64,000 bases of DNA. It comes from Alteromonas sp. 1_MG-2023. GTDB lineage: Bacteria > Pseudomonadota > Gammaproteobacteria > Enterobacterales > Alteromonadaceae. Numbering within the stretch: the stretch's first letter is position 1; every line of letters begins with the position of its first letter. Under the pieces are notes generated by a model that was given only the letters and a program-made list of their open reading frames with translations, made no database searches and was not told where the DNA came from. Positions 51,850 through 61,132 of the stretch are shown here, one piece after another. The DNA lies in NCBI RefSeq assembly GCF_030547075.1, contig NZ_JAUOQH010000003.1:124001-188000 (forward strand). Direction: 5' to 3'. Both the position numbers and the translations under genes were made by a program.

Positions 51850-54036
51850 ATGCAAAATTATATTACACGTGGCCGTTTACAGGTTGCTGAGCAACTCGAT
51901 GATTTCATCAACCAACAGGCAATGCCAGGCACTGGTTTTCAACCAGACGCATTTTGGCAAGGTGCAGAAGCCCTCTTCTCAGAATTCGTTCCTCAAAATC
52001 GTGCCCTACTAGAAAAACGAGAACAACTCCAACTGGCCATCGATGACTATCACAAAGCGGGGAACCCTGCTTTCGGTGAGCAATACGTTACTTTCCTAAA
52101 AGAAATCGGTTATTTAGTTCCACAACCAGAAAACGTTCAAGCCGATACCACCAATGTGGATGCCGAAATTGCCACCATGGCCGGGCCCCAATTAGTTGTA
52201 CCTATTAACAATGCTCGCTATGCGTTAAACGCCGTTAACGCCCGTTGGGGCAGTTTATACGACGCCTTATACGGTACTGATGTTATTAGCGACGAAAACG
52301 GAGCAGAACCCGGGAAAAGCTACAACCCTATTCGTGGGGAAAAGGTAGTAGCAAAAGCCAAAGCGTATTTAGACGATATGCTTCCCCTTGCCAAAGGAAG
52401 CCATGTTGATGTTACCGGTTATAAAATAGAAACAGGTAAATTAGCCATTTCTCTAACCGATGGCGATATCACAACACTTGCGAACACCGAGCAATGGCAA
52501 GGTTACCAAGGTGACATTAGTGCACCCACAGCGCTATTGTTCGTGCACAATGGTTTGCATTTTGAAATTCAGATAGATGCCACCAGCCCTATAGGTAAAA
52601 CCGACGCCGCAGGGGTTAAAGATGTTTTAATTGAAGCTGCGTTAACGACTATTATGGATTGCGAAGATTCAGTTGCAGCGGTTGATGCCGAAGATAAAAC
52701 CTTGGTTTACAGTAACTGGTTAGGCCTAATGAAAGGCTCGCTAAGTATTGAAATGAACAAAGGTGGCAAAACCATCGTTCGTGCTATGCATCAAGATAGA
52801 GTGTATTCGCCATCAAAACATGTATCGAACCAAGAGCAGTTGTCTTTATCTGCCCGCAGCCTTATGTTCGTGCGCAACGTTGGTCATTTAATGACAAACG
52901 ACGCTATGTTATTTGACGGCGAGCCAGTGCCAGAAGGCATTATGGATGGCTTGGTGACCTCGCTAATAGCAAAGCATGATTTGCTAAATAATAGCCAGTT
53001 TCAAAATAGCCGGCATGGCAGCATTTATATTGTAAAACCCAAGATGCATGGCCCTGAAGAAGTGGCGTTTTCTGATGCCCTATTCGCCAAGATAGAAACC
53101 GTAATTGATGTACCTAAAAATACATTGAAAATGGGTATCATGGATGAAGAGCGTCGCACCAGTGTTAACTTAGATGCCTGCATCAATGCTGCGAAGTCTC
53201 GGGTTGTGTTTATCAATACTGGTTTCTTAGACAGAACCGGCGATGAAATTCATACCTCTATGCTTGCGGGTGCTTTCGCCGAAAAGGCAACCCTCAAGAC
53301 CATGCCTTGGATTATAGCGTACGAAACCGCCAATGTGGCCGTAGGGCTTCGATGTGGTCTTTCTGGTAAGGCACAGATTGGTAAAGGGATGTGGCCTATT
53401 CCCGATGAAATGCAAAATATGATGGATGCTAAAATTGGGCATCCTAAATCTGGCGCAAATACCGCTTGGGTTCCCTCACCTACCGCTGCCACTTTGCACG
53501 CTCTGCATTATCATGATGTAAATGTTTTCGACATTCAAAAGGGTTTAGATGAGACATTCTCAGGCCTTAACGATATTTTGACTATTCCACTGTTAGAAAA
53601 TCGAGAATCGCTAACAGAAGACACCATACAGCGTGAAATAGACAACAATGTGCAAGGTATTTTAGGTTATGTGGTTCGTTGGGTGCATCAAGGTGTAGGC
53701 TGCTCAAAAGTGCCCGACATTAACAACGTTGGCTTAATGGAAGACAGAGCAACCTTACGTATTTCATCACAGCACATCGCTAACTGGCTTGAGCACGGCA
53801 TTGTAAGTGCCGCGCAAGTAGATGAATCCCTTCGCCGAATGGCAAAGTTAGTTGATGAGCAAAACGCGGGCGACGCAGAATACATTGCTATGATGCCCGA
53901 CCTTGATAACTCTATTGGCTTCTTGGCTGCAAGCGATCTTATTTTTAAAGGAAAAGAACAGCCAAGTGGTTATACAGAGCCTCTTTTACACGCAAGACGT
54001 CGCGAAATGAAAGCAAAATTGGTTGCACGAAATTAG
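51850..54036 (+). CDS. glcB: Malate synthase G
   Basis: It condenses glyoxylate with acetyl-CoA to malate, the second glyoxylate-shunt step. The 728-aa monomeric G-type enzyme shows the TIM-barrel motifs [43 protein letters not shown] (catalytic-region arginine and metal site) and [18 protein letters not shown], and the C-terminal [15 protein letters not shown]. Length equals the E. coli GlcB class (about 720 aa). It lies downstream of the LysR gene and not in a glc operon; pairing with aceA points to shunt function. A terminator follows after a short tandem repeat. Confidence 0.96.
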   Translation: MQNYITRGRLQVAEQLDDFINQQAMPGTGFQPDAFWQGAEALFSEFVPQNRALLEKREQLQLAIDDYHKAGNPAFGEQYVTFLKEIGYLVPQPENVQADTTNVDAEIATMAGPQLVVPINNARYALNAVNARWGSLYDALYGTDVISDENGAEPGKSYNPIRGEKVVAKAKAYLDDMLPLAKGSHVDVTGYKIETGKLAISLTDGDITTLANTEQWQGYQGDISAPTALLFVHNGLHFEIQIDATSPIGKTDAAGVKDVLIEAALTTIMDCEDSVAAVDAEDKTLVYSNWLGLMKGSLSIEMNKGGKTIVRAMHQDRVYSPSKHVSNQEQLSLSARSLMFVRNVGHLMTNDAMLFDGEPVPEGIMDGLVTSLIAKHDLLNNSQFQNSRHGSIYIVKPKMHGPEEVAFSDALFAKIETVIDVPKNTLKMGIMDEERRTSVNLDACINAAKSRVVFINTGFLDRTGDEIHTSMLAGAFAEKATLKTMPWIIAYETANVAVGLRCGLSGKAQIGKGMWPIPDEMQNMMDAKIGHPKSGANTAWVPSPTAATLHALHYHDVNVFDIQKGLDETFSGLNDILTIPLLENRESLTEDTIQREIDNNVQGILGYVVRWVHQGVGCSKVPDINNVGLMEDRATLRISSQHIANWLEHGIVSAAQVDESLRRMAKLVDEQNAGDAEYIAMMPDLDNSIGFLAASDLIFKGKEQPSGYTEPLLHARRREMKAKLVARN

Positions 54037-54052
54037 TCATGTCCAATTGCTC

Positions 54053-54111
54053 ACGCTTAATTGATCACGCCTAATTAATAACGTCTAATCAATGACGCTT
54101 AATTAATGACG
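54053..54111 (+). repeat. 14-bp tandem repeat, four imperfect copies
   Basis: Units ACGCTTAATTGATC, ACGCCTAATTAATA, ACGTCTAATCAATG and ACGCTTAATTAATG are contiguous, followed by ACG. It lies between the malate synthase stop and its terminator. It is likely a slippage-prone microsatellite-like tract in the 3' untranslated region. Confidence 0.85.
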
Positions 54112-54167
54112 TACAGTTAACAGCCTAGCGTGTAACGCGAGGGACATATCGAGCCCATCGTAGCAAT

Positions 54168-54200
54168 GCCGAGCTTACATTAGTTTGCTCGGCTTTTTTT
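54168..54200 (+). terminator. Intrinsic terminator after malate synthase G
   Basis: GCCGAGC, a 12-nt loop and GCTCGGC followed by seven T. Confidence 0.88.
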
Positions 54201-54348
54201 ATTAACAACACTCTCCTGACTTAAGCAACTTGGCAACTCTTGTGCACATTGTAATTTTTTTAATAAAGGCCCGTGTATTTGCCCATCAATAAAGTGGCAG
54301 CTTAGGCTAACTCTACTAAGCTTCAGTGATAACAACTGGAGTTAAAAA
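54201..54348. other. Spacer before the patatin-like gene
   Basis: No gene is seen; it should hold the promoter of the plus-strand patatin-like gene. TTGTGCACATTGTAATTTTT near 54239 is promoter-like but not convincing. Confidence 0.4.
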
Positions 54349-55326
54349 ATGCAGGTAACTTCAAAAGTGCCCACATCCGAGGGGCCAAATTCTAAAGTTA
54401 TGAGTGCTAAAGCTCTGGACTCTAAAGACCTAGCCGCTAATGTGTCAGACGATAGCGCTAAGGATTTAATAATACCTAACTCTATCGTGCCCATTTTATC
54501 TGGTGGCGGTACTCGGCTAAGTGCGCATATTGGTATTCTTAAAGCCCTAAAAGACCTAAATATCGAAATTAAAACCCTAGTAGGCGTATCAGGCGGCTCT
54601 ATTATTGCCGCTATGTTTGCCAAAGGGCATAGTATTGATGACATGCGAGAGTTAGTTATCGCTACCGATTTTAGGCAATTTACTGCTTTTTCCGTATGGC
54701 GATTGTTGCGCGAAGGCGGTTTATCGTCGGGGGATCATTTTGAACGCTGGATAGATAAAAAACTAGAAGGCGCAACCTTTGCTGACCTCCCTATCGCACT
54801 GACCATATTAGCAACTGATGTTAACGGTGGCGGCCCGGTATTGTTTGGTAAAGAAAGTACGCCAAATATGAAGGTTTCAGAGGCGGTGCGTTATTCCATG
54901 TCAATTCCTTTGCTGTTTTCATTCAAGCCTTATAGGGAGCACTTGTTAGTCGACGGCGCTATATTGTCTGAAGACGCATTGTTTGAAGATTGGCAGCAGG
55001 ATGGTACCCCTACCGTGTGCTTTCGTCTTCAAAGTGCCATGCAAAAACGCCAGATAATTAAAAAAGGCGTGTTACTACTTCCCCAGTACCTCTCCATGCT
55101 AATACGCACTTTTATGACGGCAATTTCTAGGGAGTATATTAACGCGAAATATTGGCATAACACGGTAGTTATTAATACGGGGGAGATTTCAGCGGTAGAC
55201 TTTACTTTAACACCAGAAATGAAAAATCATCTATTTGAACTAGGTTATGAAACCACAAAAGAATACCTTCCCAGAAAGTGCGCCGCCTTTCAAACTTTCA
55301 AGGTGGCGACTACTGGCACTGGCTAG
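54349..55326 (+). CDS. Patatin-like phospholipase
   Basis: The 325-aa protein is a serine lipid acyl hydrolase of the patatin/RssA type. It has the oxyanion glycine stretch SGGGTRLSAHIG (51-62), the nucleophile elbow G-V-S81-G-G in VGVSGGSIIAAMF, and the catalytic aspartate D202 in LLVDGAIL (DGA motif). The N-terminal 40 residues are Ser/Lys-rich without an export signal, so it is probably cytoplasmic or membrane-associated. It is convergent with the epimerase gene 23 bp away. The substrate is not known. Confidence 0.88.
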   Translation: MQVTSKVPTSEGPNSKVMSAKALDSKDLAANVSDDSAKDLIIPNSIVPILSGGGTRLSAHIGILKALKDLNIEIKTLVGVSGGSIIAAMFAKGHSIDDMRELVIATDFRQFTAFSVWRLLREGGLSSGDHFERWIDKKLEGATFADLPIALTILATDVNGGGPVLFGKESTPNMKVSEAVRYSMSIPLLFSFKPYREHLLVDGAILSEDALFEDWQQDGTPTVCFRLQSAMQKRQIIKKGVLLLPQYLSMLIRTFMTAISREYINAKYWHNTVVINTGEISAVDFTLTPEMKNHLFELGYETTKEYLPRKCAAFQTFKVATTGTG

Positions 55327-55349
55327 GTATTCAATTTAACTAAAACGAT

Positions 55350-56366
55350 TTAAATGTTGTAGAAGTCTTTGTACCAATCGACAAAGTTCTTAACACCCAC
55401 ATCGATAGACGTAGACGGTTTATAGCCTGTGTCGTTAACCAGTGAGGATACATCCGCATAGGTGTCTGGAACATCACCTGGCTGTAATGGCAATAGCTCT
55501 TTTTTCGCTTCAACGCCCAATGATTCTTCTAGCGTTTCAATGAACTTCAGCAAATGCACAGGGGTTTGTGCGCCTATGTTATAAACCTTGTAAGGTGCCT
55601 TACTTGAACTTGGATCTGGCTCACTGGCGTTCCACCTCTCGTTGGACTGCGCCACATTATCAAGTGAACGAATCACCCCTTCAACGATGTCATCAATATA
55701 GGTGAAATCTCGTCTGTGGTTACCGAAGTTGTAAACCTGAATTGTCTTACCTTCCAATATCGCCTTAGTAAATTTGAAAAGCGCCATATCTGGGCGCCCC
55801 CAAGGGCCATAAACGGTGAAGAAGCGTAAACCTGTAGTAGGTAAGTCGTATAAATGGCTATATGTATGTGCCATAAGCTCGTTAGCTTTCTTCGACGCTG
55901 CGTACAAACTTACTTGATGATCAACATTATGCTGCTCTGAGAACGGCATGGTTTCGTTAGCACCATAAACCGAACTTGATGATGCATAAACTAAATGACC
56001 TACTTTGTTGTGGCGACATCCCTCAAGAATGTTCATGAAGCCAACCAAGTTAGCATCTACATAAGCATTAGGATTTTCAATTGAATATCGCACACCAGCC
56101 TGTGCGGCTAGGTGAACCACTTTGTCGAATTTTTGATCTTCGAACAAAGCTGCCATTTCTGGCCTTTCTTCTACACCCATTTTGATAAACGTAAAGCGCT
56201 CGCCTGCTTCAGAGTTCTGAATCTGCTCTAATCTGGCATGTTTAAGGGCGATATCGTAATAATCGTTAATGTTGTCAATCCCAACAACATCGTCACCGCG
56301 ATTAATTAAATATTGAGAAACGGCTGCACCAATGAAGCCTGCAGCGCCGGTAACCAGAATTTTCAT
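55350..56366 (-). CDS. UDP-glucuronate 4-epimerase-like NAD-dependent epimerase
   Basis: The 338-aa extended SDR protein interconverts nucleotide sugars, most likely UDP-glucuronate and UDP-galacturonate. It has the Rossmann motif TGAAGFIG (6-13), VVHLAAQAGVRYSIENPNAY, the YASSSSVYG segment, the Y155-x3-K159 catalytic pair (YAASK) and RFFTVYGPWGRPDMALFKF, which is characteristic of the UDP-glucuronate 4-epimerase subgroup. It is last in the minus-strand operon with the nucleotidyltransferase and HprK-like genes, 9 bp after the former. This suggests sugar activation or decoration associated with that system, though it could belong to a general capsule pathway. Confidence 0.87.
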   Translation of the reverse strand: MKILVTGAAGFIGAAVSQYLINRGDDVVGIDNINDYYDIALKHARLEQIQNSEAGERFTFIKMGVEERPEMAALFEDQKFDKVVHLAAQAGVRYSIENPNAYVDANLVGFMNILEGCRHNKVGHLVYASSSSVYGANETMPFSEQHNVDHQVSLYAASKKANELMAHTYSHLYDLPTTGLRFFTVYGPWGRPDMALFKFTKAILEGKTIQVYNFGNHRRDFTYIDDIVEGVIRSLDNVAQSNERWNASEPDPSSSKAPYKVYNIGAQTPVHLLKFIETLEESLGVEAKKELLPLQPGDVPDTYADVSSLVNDTGYKPSTSIDVGVKNFVDWYKDFYNI

Positions 56367-56375
56367 AAAAGTCCT

Positions 56376-57494
56376 TTAAGATAAATCGTCTTTTGATCTA
56401 TTTTTTCTGTCTATGTTTCCAACAAGCAACTCTGTCATGTAGCGACTCATTTTTTTCGCACTATGCTTGAGCAAAATACGAAATGGCATCTTGAGCAAGT
56501 GGCCTCTTACGAAGGCTAAATTAGTGGCAAAATTGCGAAAATTAGACGGTATAAGTTTGTGATTTAATGCTAGCACTCGAGTAAAAACGAAATCACAATA
56601 AACCAATTGAAGTTTAGATAGTTTAACTTGCGGCAGAAGCGCTTTTAAGTCAAGTTCAATCTTTACGTTTAGCAGCTTTTCTAGATACCTAAAAGCTAAA
56701 AAAACTTCAACAGAAAAACCCATTTGCTCAGCCAGTTTACCTAAGTGAGCTACTTCATTTTCATCATCAACAAATTCTTCAAGCAAATACGCTAAATCCG
56801 TTAAGTCTCTATAACCATGATGAAATTCTTCGCCGAAAAATAAATGCACTGCGGAGTGCAAGAACATTGCAGATGGTCTTAGAACTTCGATACCGTTGGG
56901 CAACGCTACTGTAGAGTTAAAAAGAATATCCGCATTAGGCGCTCTTCCGCTTATTGGAGGTACGATATTATGATGAACATCCAATACAGCTCCTCTTTTA
57001 AAATGTCGAAGAGGTGGAATTTCATGCGCCCACTCCCTGTAATAGTGCTGATCATAGTCATCTTCGGATTGAGAAAGCCAACCAAACATCATTAGGCACT
57101 TTTCAACTTTTTCTATCTCGTTCTTTGGCAACAAGATATCAATATCAGAGAATACTCTACCATTCGCCGCTTTGTTTTTACCTAATACGTAGCCTGCACC
57201 TTTTAAAATAACCAGTTTAGTATCGGTAATTTTAGCGACCAACTGTCTTACCGTTTCGGTCTCAAAACGAACTTGGTTGTGGAATAAAGCTTCATGGCGA
57301 CGCGCTGCCTGCAAATGAGTTTTTGCTTTAGAGGGTATTACGTTACTCGGGTCGCTCAACACAATATACGCTAAGCGTGGCAGCACTGAATTCGCCCTGC
57401 TAATTAGGATAATATCTCGCCACTGTCGCAAGCTTAAGTTAGGAACGCTACGATGAGCTATGATTTGATTGATTAACTTGTGACTATCTTTCAT
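56376..57494 (-). CDS. Nucleotidyltransferase-family protein of the HprK-related system
   Basis: The 372-aa protein has the pattern of the uncharacterised nucleotidyltransferase family: LVILKGAGYVLG (K98-G99), R113 and the metal-binding D117-x-D119 (SDIDILL). A helical C-terminal part follows containing HLFFGEEFHHGYRDLTDLAY. Such proteins are typically found beside HprK-related kinase A and a PqqD-like protein, often in exosortase or polysaccharide regions. Its start overlaps the kinase stop (ATGA), a strong sign of joint function. The acceptor of the transferred nucleotide is unknown. No membrane segment is present. Confidence 0.8.
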   Translation of the reverse strand: MKDSHKLINQIIAHRSVPNLSLRQWRDIILISRANSVLPRLAYIVLSDPSNVIPSKAKTHLQAARRHEALFHNQVRFETETVRQLVAKITDTKLVILKGAGYVLGKNKAANGRVFSDIDILLPKNEIEKVEKCLMMFGWLSQSEDDYDQHYYREWAHEIPPLRHFKRGAVLDVHHNIVPPISGRAPNADILFNSTVALPNGIEVLRPSAMFLHSAVHLFFGEEFHHGYRDLTDLAYLLEEFVDDENEVAHLGKLAEQMGFSVEVFLAFRYLEKLLNVKIELDLKALLPQVKLSKLQLVYCDFVFTRVLALNHKLIPSNFRNFATNLAFVRGHLLKMPFRILLKHSAKKMSRYMTELLVGNIDRKNRSKDDLS

Positions 57495-58402
57495 CGATGA
57501 ATTACTTCATTCAATAGTCGCTTACCTAAATCCTGAACATCGCTATAGCGCGCTTCAAAAAGAGCCACATTAGGAATGATGTCAGATAATATTTCAAAAC
57601 CACTATGTTCAAAAAGGTCAAAGTTGAATGCATTTTCAATTAATTGGTGTAAAGCAAAAGTCTGCGCCATAGGCGTTAAAGTAGTTTGCATACCTCGTTC
57701 GAATTTAGGAAATACAATGCCGCAAATAGGCGCACTAACATGTCGATTTTCAACAGCAACTGTTGGCGGTCGCACGTGGGCCACATTTCCTTTTTGAGTA
57801 TCCCTCGCTAAAGGGGAGATATAAGTATCCGGAAACCACTCTTTTACCAGTGATATGGAGTTATTCTTTAAACAGATGGGTCTCACAAAAGGTTCGACAT
57901 GGTGGGTATTCAAGTTTATTACCGCCATTTCATCTGACAGCAAGCGCCAACCACTCAACGCTAGATAAGCGCACAGAGTACTTTTACCGGAACCTGGAGG
58001 CGCTGGAAAAATTATCGCTTTCCCATCTTTTTCTAAGACTGCGGCATGTAACAGTAAATAATCATGAAAAAAGTTAGCAACGCACCAATTCATACCCCAC
58101 TCTAGCAATGGGTATGAGTGAGCGTAAGGCAAAGGCTTGAAGGGAATATTTTCATCGAGTTTGAATACTGCTTGGGGCTTATAATAGCGCCTCAAGTTAG
58201 TAGGTAGATTTACAGAAACGTTAAAATCAAACCAGTCATCTTTAGACGCAATATCATAATCTCGATAGAGCTCAAAAAGCGTATCGCTGACTAAATTAAC
58301 TTTTGACGATACATTCATCATTAAAAGACTGAAATTAATGGATATATCGCCGCGATGAATGCGCTGCTCGAATGAGGATTTTGATAGCTGGCCTAACTTC
58401 AA
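57491..58402 (-). CDS. HprK-related kinase A
   Basis: The 303-aa product resembles the C-terminal kinase domain of HPr kinase/phosphorylase. It has a P-loop APPGSGKST (134-142), a Walker B-like LLSDEMAVI (D157-E158) and the preceding HAAVLEKDGKAIIF. The N-terminal 110 residues are specific to the HprK-related kinase A family. True HprK phosphorylates HPr serine; HprK-related kinases of this class have no known substrate and occur with a PqqD-like protein and a nucleotidyltransferase, as here. It follows the PqqD-like gene by 49 bp and overlaps the nucleotidyltransferase gene by 4 bp. Confidence 0.85.
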   Translation of the reverse strand: MKLGQLSKSSFEQRIHRGDISINFSLLMMNVSSKVNLVSDTLFELYRDYDIASKDDWFDFNVSVNLPTNLRRYYKPQAVFKLDENIPFKPLPYAHSYPLLEWGMNWCVANFFHDYLLLHAAVLEKDGKAIIFPAPPGSGKSTLCAYLALSGWRLLSDEMAVINLNTHHVEPFVRPICLKNNSISLVKEWFPDTYISPLARDTQKGNVAHVRPPTVAVENRHVSAPICGIVFPKFERGMQTTLTPMAQTFALHQLIENAFNFDLFEHSGFEILSDIIPNVALFEARYSDVQDLGKRLLNEVIHR

Positions 58403-58451
58403 GATTATCGCACTCTTATTTTCTTTAGTTCGCTAATATATGCAGATAATT

Positions 58452-58691
58452 TCAGGAAACCAGTTTTTTCTCTTTCAAAAATGCTAAAAGCTCATCATAT
58501 TGTGAGTCATTAAAGTTGGGAGAAAACGGGTTTTGCAATGCACTAGGAAGGGTACCTTCATGCTTAAGTTGTTGCAACACCGGCAACACTTTAGCATCAA
58601 AAGTATACAGCCCACCGGAGGGAAGGTGGTGTAGAGACACTCCCGAACCATCCGATGATGAAAAAATACTAACCGAACCAATTAACATCAT
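58452..58691 (-). CDS. PqqD-like peptide-chaperone family protein of the HprK-related system
   Basis: The 79-aa protein shows a PqqD-type fold pattern: SVSIFSSSDGSGVSLHHLPS, GGLYTFDAKVLPVLQQLK, and a C-terminal acidic-helical NDSQYDELLAFLKEKKLV. PqqD proteins are winged-helix-like RRE (RiPP recognition element) modules that bind precursor peptides and present them to modifying enzymes. This member is directly upstream of the HprK-related kinase, the standard order for this system, and directly downstream of the Tat-leader protein gene. A role as recognition element for that protein, or for a cryptic peptide, is inference. Confidence 0.75.
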   Translation of the reverse strand: MMLIGSVSIFSSSDGSGVSLHHLPSGGLYTFDAKVLPVLQQLKHEGTLPSALQNPFSPNFNDSQYDELLAFLKEKKLVS

Positions 58692-58706
58692 TTATTGTGG
58701 GCTATA

Positions 58707-59267
58707 TTAGTATGTATCTTGAACGGCTTCTACGATCTGGCTTTGTGTGAAAGTACCGTTACTTATATTATCGTAAAGGTTCTCGACATAAGCGTACGCT
58801 GTGATACCACCAGCAAGCGGATAATTTCCACTTTCTGCATTAAGATATGCAGTCACTAATGCTTCGTTAATATCATTACCAGTCTTACCTGAATGCTTTC
58901 CGCCAGGTAAAAACTTTATCAAATTATTATTATTTCCGCCTATACCATTAAGGGGTCTTCGGCTTGTACCAAAAATAGCTTTCCATTGTATGTTCGCAAC
59001 ACCATAACTTGATTCGTCACCGTCGCTGAAAATGGTTGCCCATTCAGTAGGAGAAAGCCCTTGAACACTATCAGTTGAACAGTCTCTGGCTTGTGAAAGG
59101 TTACCTGAAAGGTTACCTGACACTGAACAACCTGTACCGCCGCCACTAGCCCATGCAGTTTTAGAAGCTAGTGTAGCAACTGCAGTGCCTGCCGCAGCCT
59201 TATAAATAAACTGTCTGCGACTATTGCTCTGGTTTTCAACATCCATGTTTTCTTTAGAGTTATTCAT
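58707..59267 (-). CDS. Tat-leader secreted protein, possible substrate of the HprK-related/PqqD-like system
   Basis: The 186-aa product has a twin-arginine signal: S16-R17-R18-Q-F-I followed by a hydrophobic AAAGTAVATLA and AWA near residue 41 as a cleavage site. The mature part starts SGGGTGCSVSG and contains a duplicated GNLSGNLS, the pair C47/C63 (approximate) and an Asn/Gly-rich GIGGNNNNLIKFLPGGKHSG. The C-terminal helix is YNDISNGTF-like (YDNISNGTFTQSQIVEAVQD). No enzyme family is recognised. It is first in the operon with the PqqD-like, kinase and nucleotidyltransferase genes, 15 bp before the PqqD-like gene, so it may be the substrate they modify. Tat export of a folded or modified protein fits this idea. 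Confidence 0.7.
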   Translation of the reverse strand: MNNSKENMDVENQSNSRRQFIYKAAAGTAVATLASKTAWASGGGTGCSVSGNLSGNLSQARDCSTDSVQGLSPTEWATIFSDGDESSYGVANIQWKAIFGTSRRPLNGIGGNNNNLIKFLPGGKHSGKTGNDINEALVTAYLNAESGNYPLAGGITAYAYVENLYDNISNGTFTQSQIVEAVQDTY

Positions 59268-59377
59268 AATATTTTTATTATCCTGTAATACTGCTTCTAG
59301 GAATTAATGCAAAAAGCGAGCCCAAAATAAAACCTAATCAGTTCAGTGCCTTAGCCAACTGGTAATTTTATAGTGTT

Positions 59378-59434
59378 AATATACCTGACACAAACTTTAC
59401 TGTTCAATACATCTATTTTGTAATAGATGTATTG
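59378..59434 (-). promoter_or_regulatory. Promoter with overlapping 13-bp palindrome upstream of the Tat-leader gene
   Basis: A perfect inverted repeat CAATACATCTATT-ttgt-AATAGATGTATTG lies at 59405-59434. On the minus strand it overlaps a TTGAAC -35 box (59402-59407), which is 18 nt from TATATT (59378-59383). The palindrome has no T-tract on the side needed to terminate the upstream protease transcript, so an operator is more likely than a terminator. The regulator is not known. Confidence 0.5.
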
Positions 59435-59473
59435 TACCGTCCTTCCCATTAATGTTGAACTCAGAGCGACTTA

Positions 59474-60247
59474 TCAATTAGTCCTAGATAGAAGCTTATG
59501 AATATAAGTGACGGGGACCGCATATGAAATTCCAGTAGGGTTGGATAAAGCACTTTCTTTGGTATCTTTTACGATGACTTTGTTAATAATTCCAACAACC
59601 TTACCTGAGTGAATATCATAAACGGGGCTACCGCTATTTCCAGGATAAGCCGTAGCATCAAGCTGATAAATTTTGCTTGTACTCACTAGTCTTTTCATCA
59701 TTTCCAGTGTTAATTGGTCGGAACTTCTTGCAGGTATGGCATCTGGTGTTAACGCAGAAATGTAACCTCTATGTGTGGCAGGAAACAACCCGAGTATTGC
59801 ACCAATCGGGAAGCCGGTGAACGCAATTTCAGAGCCTGCTGGCAGTAGCGTTTCATCTGCCAATTTCAAGGGTGTCAAAGGCTCAGAAAGAACGATTAAA
59901 GCAAGATCATGTTGAGGGTCAATATGCTCAACGGTTCCTTTAACCATTTTAACTTTGGCTCCCTCTCCGCTTAAAACAACATAATCTTCAACAATGGTAG
60001 GGTCGAGAGGTTCCGACACCACATGATAATTAGTTATTACGTATTTTCCATTACCTACTACAAAACCGGTACCTAATATTCTGGGGCTAGAATGCTTAAG
60101 CGGTGCATTAACTGCAATGGCTACCGTACCTTTTGATACTTCTTTAACTACATCGGGGAAAAAAGAATTGTTGTTCGCATAACAATCAAAGCCAGAACTT
60201 GTTAATACGGCGAAAGAAAAAAGAAGAAGTCTTACTATATTTTTCAT
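59474..60247 (-). CDS. Secreted trypsin-like serine protease (S1/HtrA type)
   Basis: The 257-aa protein has a signal peptide (hydrophobic region about 5-20, cleavage near CYA) and a chymotrypsin-fold protease domain with the triad H75 (TNYHVV), D114 (QHDLALI) and S205 (YPGNSGSPV). No PDZ domain follows, unlike DegP. The domain also shows GTGFVVGNGKYVITNYH and ISYAVPVTYIHKLL typical of HtrA-like proteases. It is divergent from the DUF218 gene (49 bp) and lies upstream of the Tat-leader operon on the same strand. It may process the exported Tat-leader protein in the periplasm, but that is only positional inference. Confidence 0.85.
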   Translation of the reverse strand: MKNIVRLLLFSFAVLTSSGFDCYANNNSFFPDVVKEVSKGTVAIAVNAPLKHSSPRILGTGFVVGNGKYVITNYHVVSEPLDPTIVEDYVVLSGEGAKVKMVKGTVEHIDPQHDLALIVLSEPLTPLKLADETLLPAGSEIAFTGFPIGAILGLFPATHRGYISALTPDAIPARSSDQLTLEMMKRLVSTSKIYQLDATAYPGNSGSPVYDIHSGKVVGIINKVIVKDTKESALSNPTGISYAVPVTYIHKLLSRTN

Positions 60248-60296
60248 GTTATTTTCCTTAAAACACGTTACATAATTTGCCTAGTACAAAACACAA

Positions 60297-61049
60297 ATGA
60301 TAAGTTTCTTTCGTGAAATTACACTCTTTATCATCTCGCCACTCTGTTTAATTGCAGCGTTTTTCGCTGCAAGTTTATGGCTACTCTATTCTTCCAAAGT
60401 AAATTCTGCAAAACTATTGTTGTCGATTACTTTTATTTCTCTGATGATTTTCTCACAGAGTTGGGTTTCAAGTATCATCCTATATCCCCTTGAATTCGGA
60501 TTCGATGAAGAAAGTGAAACATTCGAAGTCCCCGAATATATCTATACGCCAGCATGTTACTACTCTACCCACGGTTCCGTACCTGAAATATCACGTTGGC
60601 ACGAATGCTCCTTACAACGATTACTTCAAGCTAAAATGTTATCTGAACAGTATCGAGTGCCGCTTATATTGACAGGTGGTAATTTTCTGTTTGATGAAAC
60701 AATAGGCTACGCCGTTAAAGCGCAAGAGCTGTTGGTATCTTTAGGTATGTCTGCAGACAATATAATTACACTCAATGAGGGCACCAGTACATTCACAGAG
60801 ATAAGAGCCCTCGAAAAAAGTTACGCTAACGCTAAAGTATTAGCCGTTACCAGTGCAACACATCAAAGGCGTGTGTCGATGATGTTAAAAGATGCTGATA
60901 TTCGGGCTATAGTAAAAGGTGTAGACTTCCAAAGCTCTGGAGAATTAAAGCCTTTCGTTACCACGCCATCGGCATCTTCATTAGACAAAACAAGAAAGGC
61001 ATTTTATGAATATATCGCTTTATTAAAGTACCTTATCTTTGGCAATTAG
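60297..61049 (+). CDS. DUF218 (YdcF/ElyC/SanA-like) membrane protein
   Basis: The 250-aa product has two N-terminal membrane helices (about 10-31 and 38-55) and a DUF218 domain: RVPLILTGGNFLFDETIGYA, LNEGTSTFTEIRALEKSY and VLAVTSATHQRRVSMML. In typical members the first strand reads IVVLGGG; here this region is ACYYSTHGSVPE, so that part of the pocket is altered. DUF218 proteins such as ElyC and SanA affect envelope integrity and polysaccharide assembly. It is divergent from the protease gene and 83 bp upstream of the acyltransferase gene. Function in this cluster is unknown. Confidence 0.8.
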   Translation: MISFFREITLFIISPLCLIAAFFAASLWLLYSSKVNSAKLLLSITFISLMIFSQSWVSSIILYPLEFGFDEESETFEVPEYIYTPACYYSTHGSVPEISRWHECSLQRLLQAKMLSEQYRVPLILTGGNFLFDETIGYAVKAQELLVSLGMSADNIITLNEGTSTFTEIRALEKSYANAKVLAVTSATHQRRVSMMLKDADIRAIVKGVDFQSSGELKPFVTTPSASSLDKTRKAFYEYIALLKYLIFGN

Positions 61050-61132
61050 CACAAAGATTAAATTAAAAGAGTGCTGACATCTGCTAAAATCAGATATGTT
61101 ATTAACAATTTTATAACGGAAGAACATTTACA

